Part shown: one piece after another, positions 51,260 through 60,351 of the stretch
How the letters are laid out: every line of letters begins with the position of its first letter
How positions within the stretch are numbered: position 1 is the stretch's first letter
Source: JAOAFT01 sp035390885
Lineage (GTDB): Bacteria > Bacteroidota > Ignavibacteria > UBA10030
Direction: 5' to 3'
DNA length: 64,000 bases
Assembly (NCBI GenBank): GCA_035390885.1
Contig: DAOOUW010000005.1
Coordinates: forward strand, 7,752-71,751
Translations under genes and position numbers: made by a program
The notes under the pieces: model-generated
The model's database searches: none
What the model saw: only the letters and a program-made list of their open reading frames with translations
Told to the model about the DNA's origin: nothing

Positions 51260-51260
51260 G

Positions 51261-51270
51261 CAAACGTTTG
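51261..51270. promoter_or_regulatory. LacI-family operator 1 (CAAACGTTTG)
   Basis: A perfect ten-base palindrome, in the context TGCAAACGTTTGAA, overlapping the predicted transcription start of the LacI-type gene. The central CG and the AAACGTTT core fit LacI/CcpA-family operators. The same ten bases recur at 52309-52318. Confidence 0.8.
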
Positions 51271-51286
51271 AAATGACAATTCTTAT

Positions 51287-52288
51287 ATGAAGCATGCAAC
51301 AATTATAGATATTGCAAAAAAATTAGGAATCTCACCTTCTACGGTATCAAGGGCGTTGAGCGATCACCCTGACGTCAAGAAAGAAACCAAGGAACTTGTT
51401 CGTAAGGTTGCCGCCGAACTGAACTATACTCCGAACCCAATAGCACAGAGTTTAAAAAGCAACAAGACGACTACCATCGGCGTCGTCGTTCCTGAAATTC
51501 GACATGATTTCTTTTCATTGGCTATTAGCGGAATGGAAGAGGTCGCTTACCGTTCAGGATATAATATTATTCTTACTCAATCGAACGAAAATTATGAACG
51601 AGAAGTTGTGAGCGTTAATGTGCTGATGCATCAACGAGTTGCCGGAATGATTATTTCCATCGCGCAGAATACAAAGAGTGGTGAACATTTTCAGGATGTG
51701 CTCCGCAGAAAAATTCCGATTGTCTTTTTTGATCGTGCATTTGAAGATTTGCCAATTAGCAAAGTCGTTGTCGATGACTACAGAGGAGCTTTTGATTCAG
51801 TGAGTTACTTAATTGGAAAAGGATACAAGCGTATTGCGCACATTGGCGGACCAAAAGAACTTGGCATTTGTCAACGAAGGAGAAAAGGTTACATTGATGC
51901 TTTACAACATCACAATATCATGGTTGATGAATCTTTAATTTATTCGGTTGGAATGAGAGAGAGCGATGGATATGCAGCAATGGATTCGCTTCTTCAATTA
52001 TCGAACAAACCGGATGTAGTTTGCTGTGTGAACGATCCTGTAGCAATTGGCGCATATCAAAGATTGAAAGAAGGTGGATTGTCGATTCCACAAGATGTTG
52101 GAGTTGTAGGATTTTCGAATAATAAGATTACAGGTTTTACAGATCCGCCGCTCACAACTGTAGAACAACCTTCGTTCGAAATGGGAAAGAATGCCGCTGA
52201 AACTTTAATTGGTATTATCGAAAATAAAATTCAAGAACCGGTTGTGAAAACTCTTAGCACAAAGCTTATAGTGCGCGGCTCGACCTAA
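51287..52288 (+). CDS. LacI-family transcriptional regulator
   Basis: 333 residues. The N-terminal helix-turn-helix and hinge read TIIDIAKKLGISPSTVSRALSDHPDVKKET then LNYTPNPIAQSLKSNKT, the standard LacI pattern. The rest is a periplasmic-binding-protein-like sugar sensor (IGVVVPEIRHDFF, YKRIAHIGGP, VGVVGFSNNKITGFTDPPLTTV). Two identical palindromes, before its own gene and before the symporter, indicate control of itself and the galactose/glycoside operon. The effector is unknown; galactose or a related sugar fits the context. Confidence 0.95.
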   Translation: MKHATIIDIAKKLGISPSTVSRALSDHPDVKKETKELVRKVAAELNYTPNPIAQSLKSNKTTTIGVVVPEIRHDFFSLAISGMEEVAYRSGYNIILTQSNENYEREVVSVNVLMHQRVAGMIISIAQNTKSGEHFQDVLRRKIPIVFFDRAFEDLPISKVVVDDYRGAFDSVSYLIGKGYKRIAHIGGPKELGICQRRRKGYIDALQHHNIMVDESLIYSVGMRESDGYAAMDSLLQLSNKPDVVCCVNDPVAIGAYQRLKEGGLSIPQDVGVVGFSNNKITGFTDPPLTTVEQPSFEMGKNAAETLIGIIENKIQEPVVKTLSTKLIVRGST

Positions 52289-52305
52289 AAATTTTTCCAT
52301 TGTTT

Positions 52306-52333
52306 TTGCAAACGTTTGTGGAATAAATACTTT
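52306..52333 (+). promoter_or_regulatory. Promoter of the symporter-galK-galT operon
   Basis: TTGCAA (52306-52311), a 16-base spacer, TACTTT (52328-52333). A weaker match than the regulator's promoter. Its -35 box is covered by operator 2, so binding of the repressor would block RNA polymerase. Confidence 0.5.
52309..52318. promoter_or_regulatory. LacI-family operator 2 (CAAACGTTTG)
   Basis: Identical to operator 1, in the context TTGCAAACGTTTGTG, 50 bases before the symporter start and 21 bases after the regulator's stop. Confidence 0.8.
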
Positions 52334-52367
52334 AGAAAATCTCTATGTCTCACTGGAAGGAGAAGAT

Positions 52368-54044
52368 ATGGAAGCAATAGGATTATCTGTAATTGATTGG
52401 CTCATCATTCTGATTTATTTTGCATTTGTCATCGGTATCGGATTTTATTTGCGCCGTTATACTAAAAGTCATGAAGATTTTTTTCTCGCTGGTCGAAAGA
52501 ATTCATCGTGGGTTGCGGGTTTAGCATTCCTTTCTGCAAATCTTGGAGCGCTCGAGCTCTTAGGAATGACGGGCAATACCTTTAAGTATGGAATGTATGT
52601 TGCGCATTTTTACTGGATTGGCGCAATTCCAGCAATGGTCTTCCTTGGCGTCTATATGATGCCCTTCTACTACAGCAGCAAAATACATTCTATTCCAGGT
52701 TATCTTAAATTGCGCTTTGACGAAAAAACTCGGGTACTCAACGGAATTGCTTTTGCTATCATGACGCTTCTTGTTTCTGGAATCAATCTCTATGCAATGG
52801 CGTTAGTGCTCCATACATTCTTAGGATGGAATTGGGATGTTAGTATGTGGATTTCTGCAATTACAGTTGCAGTCTATGTTGGATTGAGTGGATTGATGTC
52901 TGCAATTTTTACCGAGATCATTCAATTTTTTCTCATCTGGTTTGGACTGTTTCTCGTTTCAGTGTTAGGTTTAATTGAAATTGGAAGCGTCAATGAAATT
53001 CTTGCTCGCTTAAATCAATTTAGTCCCGATATATCGCTCACAACACTCTGGTCTTCGTCCGCCGATCCAATGAAAAATGGAATGCATGTGCATTGGGCTG
53101 GCATTGTGCTGGGACTTGGTTTTGTTCTTTCTTTCGGTTACTGGACGACCGATTTTTTGGTAGTGCAGCGAGCATTCTCGGCGAAAGATCTTCGTTCGGC
53201 GCGAATGACGCCAATTCTTGCCTCGTTCTTTAAGATGGCATTGCCGTTCATTGTTATTCTTGCAGGACTTATTGCAATTGTTCTATCGATCGATCCTAAG
53301 AGCGGTTTTCATCTACTACAGGATGGCGGTCAAATAAATTATGATTCAGCTCTTCCAATGCTCATTGCTCGGTACTATCCACCAGGTTTAGTCGGGCTTG
53401 GTGTAACGGCGCTCCTTGCAGGTTTTATGGCTGGACAAGCGGGAAATATTAGCGCATTTAATACAGTGTGGACGTACGATATTTACAAAGCAGTTCTTAA
53501 TCGTAATGCTTCGGACTCGCATTTGCTTTGGATGGGAAGAGTTTCCACAATTGTTGGAGTTGCTATTTCTTTGATTACTGCGTACTGGGCAAAAAGTTTT
53601 CCAAGCATTATGGATTATATGCAGGCAATCTTTTCGTGGGTAAATGCGCCGCTCTTTGCAACAATGCTCCTTGGAATGTTCTTGTGGTGGATTACGCCGA
53701 ACGGCGCTTTCTGGGGACTGATTACTGGAATGCTTTCATCTTTTTTGATGTATCTTGCTGTAAAGTTTGAATGGATACCTCAGAGTTTGATAACTCTTTC
53801 TTCTGTGCAGAGCGATATGGCGGCAAATTTTTGGAGAGCATGGTGGGCTTGGCTCATCTGCGCTGTGGTAACAGTTGCGGTGAGTCTCTTGACAAAGAAG
53901 AAACCAAAAGAAGAACTTGTTGGATTGGTAAAAGGATTAACTCCCCAAACTCTGGATGCGAATATTCCATTTGTGAAGAAGCCTGAATTCTATGCTCTTA
54001 TCTCACTGGCAGTTTTTGTTTTACTGAATATTTGGTTCTGGTAA
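52368..54044 (+). CDS. Sodium/solute symporter (SSS family), probably galactose or related sugar
   Basis: 558 residues, about 14 membrane helices. SSS landmarks: a first-helix core IIYFAFVIGIGFYLRRYTKSHEDFFLAGR, SANLGALELLGMTGNTFKYG, GFMAGQAGNISAFNTVWTYDIY and the long C-terminal helices. It uses the sodium gradient for uptake. The operon position before galK and galT, and the shared operator, point to galactose, but other sugars released by the GH31 or GH13 enzymes are possible. GGAAGGAG stands just upstream. Confidence 0.93.
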   Translation: MEAIGLSVIDWLIILIYFAFVIGIGFYLRRYTKSHEDFFLAGRKNSSWVAGLAFLSANLGALELLGMTGNTFKYGMYVAHFYWIGAIPAMVFLGVYMMPFYYSSKIHSIPGYLKLRFDEKTRVLNGIAFAIMTLLVSGINLYAMALVLHTFLGWNWDVSMWISAITVAVYVGLSGLMSAIFTEIIQFFLIWFGLFLVSVLGLIEIGSVNEILARLNQFSPDISLTTLWSSSADPMKNGMHVHWAGIVLGLGFVLSFGYWTTDFLVVQRAFSAKDLRSARMTPILASFFKMALPFIVILAGLIAIVLSIDPKSGFHLLQDGGQINYDSALPMLIARYYPPGLVGLGVTALLAGFMAGQAGNISAFNTVWTYDIYKAVLNRNASDSHLLWMGRVSTIVGVAISLITAYWAKSFPSIMDYMQAIFSWVNAPLFATMLLGMFLWWITPNGAFWGLITGMLSSFLMYLAVKFEWIPQSLITLSSVQSDMAANFWRAWWAWLICAVVTVAVSLLTKKKPKEELVGLVKGLTPQTLDANIPFVKKPEFYALISLAVFVLLNIWFW

Positions 54045-54059
54045 AGGAGGAAAATGTTT

Positions 54060-54272
54060 ATGGATGAACAACAACAGCAACAGGTTAAACCAATTTGGTA
54101 TTTTGTAGGACTCATTTTGATGATTATGGGAGGAATAATTTTTTGTACTGGAATTTATTTGTACTTCCATCCTTCAATGAACCCTACTGTTTTAGCTGAA
54201 ACTCACCCCAATCTCTGGTGGGGAAGTATTATGATATTGTTTGGATTTATTATGTATAGAGTGTCGAAGTAA
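54060..54272 (+). CDS. Small two-helix membrane protein in the galactose operon
   Basis: 70 residues: MDEQQQQQVKP, a first helix (IWYFVGLILMIMGGIIFCTGIYLYF), a short periplasmic loop (HPSMNPTVLAETHPNLWW) and a second helix (GSIMILFGFIMYRVSK). AGGAGG ends nine bases before the ATG at 54060; an ATG at 54054 is too near. It lies ten bases after the symporter and 13 bases before galK, so it is certainly in the operon. A small accessory subunit of the symporter is a reasonable guess; no known family recognised. Confidence 0.8.
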   Translation: MDEQQQQQVKPIWYFVGLILMIMGGIIFCTGIYLYFHPSMNPTVLAETHPNLWWGSIMILFGFIMYRVSK

Positions 54273-54285
54273 AGAAAATCTATAG

Positions 54286-55440
54286 ATGGATTATCGAAAC
54301 GAAGTAGAAGAACAATTCCGACGGCGATTTAATGAGACTCCGTGTATCGTGCGTTCACCAGGAAGAATCAATCTTATTGGCGAGCATACAGATTATAACG
54401 ATGGTTTTGTTTTGCCGGGCGCGATTGATAAAGCAATATATTTTGCAGTTACTCCACGGAACGACAATACAATTAGTCTTGTTGCTCTCGATGTCAATGA
54501 AGTTTCTCAATTCAATGTTGAATCTATTGTTCCGACAGGAACATGGCAAAAGTATATTCTTGGCGTAGTTGATCAGTTACAGAAACGTGGAATTTCTGTT
54601 GGTGGATTCAATTGTGTGTTTGGTGGAAATATTCCGATTGGCGCTGGATTATCTTCGTCAGCTGCGGTAGAAGTTGGAATTGGCTTTGCACTCAATACAA
54701 TTTTTGATTTTGGAATTTCAAAATCTGAACTTGCAACAATCGCTCAGCATGCTGAACATGAATTTGTTGGAGTAAAATGTGGCATTATGGATCAGTATGC
54801 AAATATCTATGGTGAAAAAAATTCGGTCCTAAAAATTGATTGCCGTTCCCTTACCCATACGATCTATCCAATGAATCCAAACGTAAAGATTATGTTGTTC
54901 AATACTGGAGTTTCACATAATCTTGCATCATCAGAATATAACAAACGACGCGCAGAATGCACCGAAGGAGTAAAAATCTTACGTCGATGGTATCCTCAAA
55001 TTACTCATTTGAGAGATGGTACTCCTGAAATTCTCGAGCAGCATCGTTCAGCATTCGATTCAATAGTTTATCGGCGTTGTTTGTATGTTACAGAAGAAAA
55101 TATTCGCGTTGAGAAAGCGTGTTTAGCTTTGAAGCAGAACGATCTTCGAACGCTCGGTCAATTACTCTATGAATCTCACGAAGGTTTATCAAAAAAATAT
55201 GAGGTAAGTTGCGCTGAGCTCGATTTCTTGGTAGATACCGTGCGATTGTTTCCTGAAGTTTATGGCGGGAGATTGATGGGCGGCGGCTTTGGCGGCTGTA
55301 CAATCAACCTTGTGAACTCCGAAGCTGTGCAAGAGGTTAGTTTGTTCATTGAGAAAAAATACGAAGAACGATTCTCGCGAAAATTAACAACATACATTGT
55401 ATCACTATCAGATGGAACAAGCGTTGAGCAATTGGCATGA
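54286..55440 (+). CDS. galK: Galactokinase
   Basis: GHMP kinase of 384 residues: the galactokinase signature GRINLIGEHTDYNDGFVLPGAI, the ATP loop PIGAGLSSSAAVEV, the catalytic-Asp region KCGIMDQYANIYG and motif 3 GGRLMGGGFGGCTI. It phosphorylates galactose to galactose-1-phosphate (Leloir pathway). Its last bases overlap the galT start (ATGA), so the two are translationally coupled. Confidence 0.96.
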   Translation: MDYRNEVEEQFRRRFNETPCIVRSPGRINLIGEHTDYNDGFVLPGAIDKAIYFAVTPRNDNTISLVALDVNEVSQFNVESIVPTGTWQKYILGVVDQLQKRGISVGGFNCVFGGNIPIGAGLSSSAAVEVGIGFALNTIFDFGISKSELATIAQHAEHEFVGVKCGIMDQYANIYGEKNSVLKIDCRSLTHTIYPMNPNVKIMLFNTGVSHNLASSEYNKRRAECTEGVKILRRWYPQITHLRDGTPEILEQHRSAFDSIVYRRCLYVTEENIRVEKACLALKQNDLRTLGQLLYESHEGLSKKYEVSCAELDFLVDTVRLFPEVYGGRLMGGGFGGCTINLVNSEAVQEVSLFIEKKYEERFSRKLTTYIVSLSDGTSVEQLA

Positions 55441-56504
55441 AATCTATAGCTAATAATTTGGAATCTATTCCACATCGAAGAAAAAATATCCTTACCGGCG
55501 AATGGATTCTTGTGTCGCCTCATCGGACACAACGTCCATGGCAAGGTGAAGTACACAATACATCGGATGAGAAACGTCCAGCGTACGATCCTCAATGCTA
55601 TCTCTGTCCTGGAAATAAACGAGCCAATGGTGAAACGAATCCTAATTATACAGGTACTTTTGTCTTCACAAATGATTTTTCGGCATTGCTTCCGGATTCG
55701 CCATCAGTTCGAGAAGTGAAAGACGAATTTTTTATCGCTCAAAGTGAAAAAGGTATTTGTCGTGTTGTAAATTATTCGCCTCGCCACGATCTTACATTAG
55801 CCGAGATGACGGCTCTTGAAATCGAAGCTGTCATTGATGTATGGATTGATGAATTTAGGACTTTAGGCGCACAACCGTTTATCAACTATGTTCAAATTTT
55901 TGAGAACAAAGGTACAATGATGGGGAATAGCAATCCTCATCCGCATTGTCAAATTTGGGCGCAGGAACATATTCCGAACGAGCCTCAGAAAGAACAGAAA
56001 CAATTTCTTCGATATTTTAGAAAACACAGACGAAGCTTGCTGGAGAAGTATGGAGAGGCTGAGGTACGGTTGGGCGACCGAATAGTCTACGAGAATGATT
56101 CTTTCCTTGTTGTTGTTCCTTACTGGGGAATATGGCCCTTTGAAACGCTTCTCTTTCCAAAGAAGAAGCGAGCGACAATATTAGATTTAAAATTAGAAGA
56201 GAAAAATGATTTTGCTGATGCGCTGAAGATTGTTACTGTAAAGTACGACAATGTTTTTCAAACATCATTTCCTTACTCGGCTGGAATTCATCAAGCGCCG
56301 ACCGATAGACGGCAACATCCTGAATGGCATTTCCACATGCATTTTTATCCGCCGCTGCTTCGTTCAGCTTCGATAAGAAAATTTATGGTCGGATATGAAA
56401 TGTTAGCAGAACCTCAAAGAGATGTTACTCCTGAATACAGCGCTGATGTATTGCGGAAACAACCTAATGTCCATTATTTGTTGAGTCAGGAAAATAAACG
56501 GTGA
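55437..56504 (+). CDS. galT: Galactose-1-phosphate uridylyltransferase
   Basis: 355 residues. CYLCPGNKRANG (metal Cys pair), the active site GNSNPHPHCQIWA with the nucleophilic His of HPH, and later EWHFHMHFYPPLLRS. It exchanges UMP between UDP-glucose and galactose-1-phosphate. No galE epimerase is encoded in the window, so it must be elsewhere on the chromosome. Confidence 0.96.
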   Translation: MKSIANNLESIPHRRKNILTGEWILVSPHRTQRPWQGEVHNTSDEKRPAYDPQCYLCPGNKRANGETNPNYTGTFVFTNDFSALLPDSPSVREVKDEFFIAQSEKGICRVVNYSPRHDLTLAEMTALEIEAVIDVWIDEFRTLGAQPFINYVQIFENKGTMMGNSNPHPHCQIWAQEHIPNEPQKEQKQFLRYFRKHRRSLLEKYGEAEVRLGDRIVYENDSFLVVVPYWGIWPFETLLFPKKKRATILDLKLEEKNDFADALKIVTVKYDNVFQTSFPYSAGIHQAPTDRRQHPEWHFHMHFYPPLLRSASIRKFMVGYEMLAEPQRDVTPEYSADVLRKQPNVHYLLSQENKR

Positions 56505-56579
56505 CAATAGTGTTGAATCTAAAGAACTTGTGCATCGTAAAATAGATGCAAGGCAAAATGAATAATCAGGAGGACTTCA

Positions 56580-57482
56580 ATGACAAAGGATTCAAAGACA
56601 ATAATAAAAATTAGTTATAACATTTTACTGCTGTTTTGTGCAAGTCTATTTCTTCAACTTCCACTTTGTGCACAAACCATGGTCAATACAAATGACACCT
56701 TAATGGTGTACGAGACATTAAGGGCGCCAAAAATCGATGGCTTCGGGAATGATTTATGCTGGCAGGAGATTACATGGGAGCCGATCAACTACGTCTGGAT
56801 TCCTTATGGAGCGCAGTGTGATACCACATCATTTGTCGGAAAATATAAATGTTGCTGGTCATCTAAGACGAACAGGCTTTACTTCTTTATCGAAGTAAAA
56901 GATAATGCCTTTGTAGATGGATTTGTACCAGGAAAAGAGCCGGATATCTATAATTTCGATATTGCAGAAGTATTCATTGATGAAGATGCATCAGGCGGTC
57001 TCCATGTATTTGATGCTGCTGGAAAAGATACGCTGGAGTGGGGGGTGAATGCTGAGAATGCTTTTACCTACCATATCTACGCTCCGTTTCCAGCAGAAGG
57101 AAAAACTTCAACCCATCCTTATGTTGCCGATCTTGCAGGCAAAAGCTGGGATGATGTTCAGCATGTAAATTATGCATCCCATTTGCCCGAGTTCGCATTG
57201 CGCAAAGAAGGTAATACTGCATTCTGGGAGTTCTCTCTGATTGTTTACAATAGCACATTCGATATTGCTCGTCATAAATCCAAAGAGGTAAGATTATTTC
57301 CGGGGAAAGTAATGGGATTTTCTGTTGCTTACTGTGACAATGATTTTGCTGATGGCGTAAGGGATGCTATGTTTGGTTCGGATTGGGAACCGGCGCCTGG
57401 AAATCTTCACTGGATGAATGCAGATTATTTCCGGAAAGTGAAGTTGATGCCTCATCAACCGGTTTCGATTCATAAGAAATAA
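56580..57482 (+). CDS. Secreted CBM9-like carbohydrate-binding protein
   Basis: Signal peptide (with LLLFCASLFLQLPLCAQ), then a family 9 carbohydrate-binding-like beta-sandwich: APKIDGFGNDLCWQE, KYKCCWSSKTNRLYFFIEVKD, DIAEVFIDEDASGG and a C-terminal MGFSVAYCDND, RDAMFGS. Proteins of this type are often found in glycan utilisation clusters and bind xylan-type or sugar ends. AGGAGG precedes the ATG. It lies between galT and the GH31 gene, 23 bases from the latter. Confidence 0.85.
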   Translation: MTKDSKTIIKISYNILLLFCASLFLQLPLCAQTMVNTNDTLMVYETLRAPKIDGFGNDLCWQEITWEPINYVWIPYGAQCDTTSFVGKYKCCWSSKTNRLYFFIEVKDNAFVDGFVPGKEPDIYNFDIAEVFIDEDASGGLHVFDAAGKDTLEWGVNAENAFTYHIYAPFPAEGKTSTHPYVADLAGKSWDDVQHVNYASHLPEFALRKEGNTAFWEFSLIVYNSTFDIARHKSKEVRLFPGKVMGFSVAYCDNDFADGVRDAMFGSDWEPAPGNLHWMNADYFRKVKLMPHQPVSIHKK

Positions 57483-57505
57483 TTATTGATAGAAGGTTGG
57501 AGAAA

Positions 57506-60334
57506 ATGATTCGTACAGTTTTTCAAAAAATACTTTTAAGCTTATTCATTGTCTTCACATTTTTAAATGGTCAGCCAAAAAAAGAAATAGTTGTGAAGTA
57601 TAAAGATAGCGAAACTCAACTTCCGCGATGGGTTCGTGTCATTCCGTATGATGATAACATTATTCGTGTTGTTGCTTCAGCAGATTCATTGCTTTCAGCT
57701 CGGCGAAGTTTAGTGGTAGTTTCTCAACCTCAGGAGAAGCCGTCTTATTTTATTAAAGAGAAGAACGGATTACTCTCGCTTGAAACTTCTAAACTTCTTG
57801 TACAGGTTTCAAAATCGTCTGGCGCTGTTTCATTCTTTTCGAAAGATGGAAAAGTGTTGCTGAAGGAAGAATCTAATGGTGGACGAACGATTACGCCAAC
57901 GAATGTTTTAGGCGAACAAGCTTATGCAATTCACCAAGCCTTCGAGGCAAAACCGGGTGAGGCTTTCTATGGTTTAGGTCAGCATCAGAATGGTATAATG
58001 AATTACCGTGGACATGACGTCGATCTCTGGCAGTACAATCTCGTTGTTGCTATACCTATTTTAGTTTCGAGTAATATGTACGGAATACTCTGGGACAATT
58101 ACTCTCGTACAAAATTTGGCGATCCTCGCGAATATCAATCGCTCGATCAATGTGTTCTCTACGATAAGAATGGACAACGCGGCGGTTTGACTGCTGAATA
58201 TTTTACCGATGAGAAATTCGAAAACCTCTATACCACAAGAACCGAAACACGCATCGAGCATGCCTATACTGATGTGAATGATCCATTCCCTGATGGATTT
58301 AATGAAAAAGTGAAAACTGTACGATGGAGTGGCTCAATCGAATGTCAAAAATCAGGTGCGCACAAATTTAGATTGTATTGTAGTAGTTATACAAAGATGT
58401 GGCTTAATGGAAAATTAGTCGTTGATTCCTGGAGGCAAAATTGGCTGCCGTGGACACATTTCCCCGAACTCACGATGGAGAAAGGGAAGCGATACGATAT
58501 AAAAATTGAATGGATTCACAACGGCGGATTTATCAGTCTTCAGTATCTTCCGCCAGATGTTGTCAATCCGAATGTAATCAACCTCACCTCTGAAGTCGCA
58601 GATCAGATAGATTACTATTTCATTGCTGGGAATAATTTTGATTCCATCATCAATTCATATCGTTGGCTTACGGGCGTTGCGCCGATGATGCCGAAGTGGG
58701 CAATGGGATTGTGGCAATGTCGCGAACGGTATCGTACGCAGGACGAACTTCTCGATGTTGTCAGGGAATTTCGCCGCCGGAATATTCCGCTCGATAACAT
58801 TGTGCAGGATTGGTTCTACTGGAAAGAAGATCGGTGGGGAGATCACGAGTTTGATTCGACGCGTTATCCTGATCCAGCAGGAATGGTAAAAACGCTTCAC
58901 GATAGTCTGCACACTCGCATGATGATTTCTGTTTGGCCAAAATTTTATGTAGGAACAAAACATTATGATGAGTTTTATTCAAAGGGATGGTTGTATATGC
59001 GGAATGTGGAGAAAGGTCAACGTGATTGGGTTGGACCAGGATATATTTCCACATTTTACGATCCGTATAGCGAAGGCGCGCGTGAATTATTCTGGGAGCA
59101 AATTAACAAAAAAATCTATTCGCTGGGAATCGATGCGTGGTGGTTAGATTGCACGGAACCGGATATTCAATCGAATCTTTCGCGACAGGAGACAATTCTG
59201 CGACAGCATCCAACTGCTCTTGGTTCTGGAGCGCGGTATCTCAATACCTATTCGCTCATGAATTGTCAGGCGGTTTATGAATGCCAGCGGAAAACAAATC
59301 CTCAGCAACGCGTGTTTATTCTTACTCGCTCAGCTTTTGCTGGACAGCAGCGTTATTCTGCGGCAACGTGGAGTGGCGATGTTGCAGCTCGTTGGCATGA
59401 TCTTGCAATGCAAATTCCTGCAGGATTGAATTTTTCCATCTCTGGAATTCCTTATTGGACAACCGATATTGGAGGCTTTGCTGTCGAACCTCGTTTTGAA
59501 AAACCAGATAGTGCAAATCTTGAAGAGTGGCGTGAACAGATGACGCGCTGGTTTCAATTTGGAACGTTCTGTCCAATCTTCCGCGTGCATGGTCAATATC
59601 CTTACCGTGAGATGTTCTATGTTGCGCCGCCTGAACATCCTGCCTATCAAGCGATGTTGCACTACGACCAGCTGCGCTACAGATTGATGCCATACATTTA
59701 CACTCTAACTGGGATGGTTACGCATCGTGGCTACACGATTATGCGTCCGCTGGTTATGGATTTTGGGGATGATGAAAAAGTACTGGAAATAGGCGATCAA
59801 TTTATGTTTGGAAATTCGATTCTTGTCAATCCTGTAACGTCGTTCAAGTCTCGTTCTCGCGAAGTGTATTTGCCGAAAGATTGCGGATGGTATGATTTCC
59901 ATTCAGGGCGATATTATAAAGGCGGAGAAAAAATTCTTGCCGATGCGCCGTATACAGAAATACCGCTGTTCGTAAAAGAAGGCTCGATTCTTCCAACCGG
60001 TTCTGCAATTCAATATTCGTTTGAAAAGCCTGCCGACACATTGCGAGTTTTTGTTTTTACTGGACGAGATGCTTCTTTTGAATTGTATGAAGACGATGGC
60101 GTGACTTTCGATTATGAAAAGGGAGCATATAGCTGGATTCCTTTTTCTTACAGTGAAAAAGAAAAATCATTAACGATTGGCAAACGTCAGGGAACATTTC
60201 CTGAAATGTTGACAACAAGAACTATCGAAGTAGTGTGGATAGCAAAAAAACATCCTCGAAGTGTTGAATGGAATTCTTCAGCAGACGTTGCGCTTCGGTA
60301 CGATGGCAATGAGATTAAAGTACGGATGAAATAG
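57506..60334 (+). CDS. Glycoside hydrolase family 31 with PA14 insert (probable alpha-xylosidase)
   Basis: 942 residues from the ATG at 57506; the frame opens nine bases earlier with TTG. Signal peptide; N-terminal beta-sandwich (about 20-215); a PA14 domain inserted at about 230-370 (GGLTAEYFTDEKFENLY through WIHNGGFISLQYLPP); then the GH31 barrel with nucleophile Asp548 in WWLDCTEPD and acid/base Asp625 in WSGDVAARW. A PA14 insert in this position is known in xyloglucan-active alpha-xylosidases, so that specificity is favoured over alpha-glucosidase. It probably works in the periplasm or on the cell surface. Confidence 0.92.
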   Translation: MIRTVFQKILLSLFIVFTFLNGQPKKEIVVKYKDSETQLPRWVRVIPYDDNIIRVVASADSLLSARRSLVVVSQPQEKPSYFIKEKNGLLSLETSKLLVQVSKSSGAVSFFSKDGKVLLKEESNGGRTITPTNVLGEQAYAIHQAFEAKPGEAFYGLGQHQNGIMNYRGHDVDLWQYNLVVAIPILVSSNMYGILWDNYSRTKFGDPREYQSLDQCVLYDKNGQRGGLTAEYFTDEKFENLYTTRTETRIEHAYTDVNDPFPDGFNEKVKTVRWSGSIECQKSGAHKFRLYCSSYTKMWLNGKLVVDSWRQNWLPWTHFPELTMEKGKRYDIKIEWIHNGGFISLQYLPPDVVNPNVINLTSEVADQIDYYFIAGNNFDSIINSYRWLTGVAPMMPKWAMGLWQCRERYRTQDELLDVVREFRRRNIPLDNIVQDWFYWKEDRWGDHEFDSTRYPDPAGMVKTLHDSLHTRMMISVWPKFYVGTKHYDEFYSKGWLYMRNVEKGQRDWVGPGYISTFYDPYSEGARELFWEQINKKIYSLGIDAWWLDCTEPDIQSNLSRQETILRQHPTALGSGARYLNTYSLMNCQAVYECQRKTNPQQRVFILTRSAFAGQQRYSAATWSGDVAARWHDLAMQIPAGLNFSISGIPYWTTDIGGFAVEPRFEKPDSANLEEWREQMTRWFQFGTFCPIFRVHGQYPYREMFYVAPPEHPAYQAMLHYDQLRYRLMPYIYTLTGMVTHRGYTIMRPLVMDFGDDEKVLEIGDQFMFGNSILVNPVTSFKSRSREVYLPKDCGWYDFHSGRYYKGGEKILADAPYTEIPLFVKEGSILPTGSAIQYSFEKPADTLRVFVFTGRDASFELYEDDGVTFDYEKGAYSWIPFSYSEKEKSLTIGKRQGTFPEMLTTRTIEVVWIAKKHPRSVEWNSSADVALRYDGNEIKVRMK

Positions 60335-60351
60335 CAAGAAAGGTTTTTGCA

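Larger units (their letters stand above)
50816..51286. other. Intergenic region with P1 copy G and the lacI-type promoter
   Basis: 471 bases. 50816-51054 is unremarkable apart from a long-loop AGAGTG/CACTCT dyad. 51055-51171 is P1 copy G. 51231-51270 holds the promoter and operator of the LacI-type gene. Minus-strand open frames across the repeat are translations of P1 and not genes. Confidence 0.7.

Noticed and set aside
51084..51302. Minus-strand open frame of 72 codons over P1 copy G and the LacI-type promoter
   Set aside because: It runs through the repeat and regulatory sites and shares its C-terminal peptide with the frame over copy A, so it is a repeat translation.
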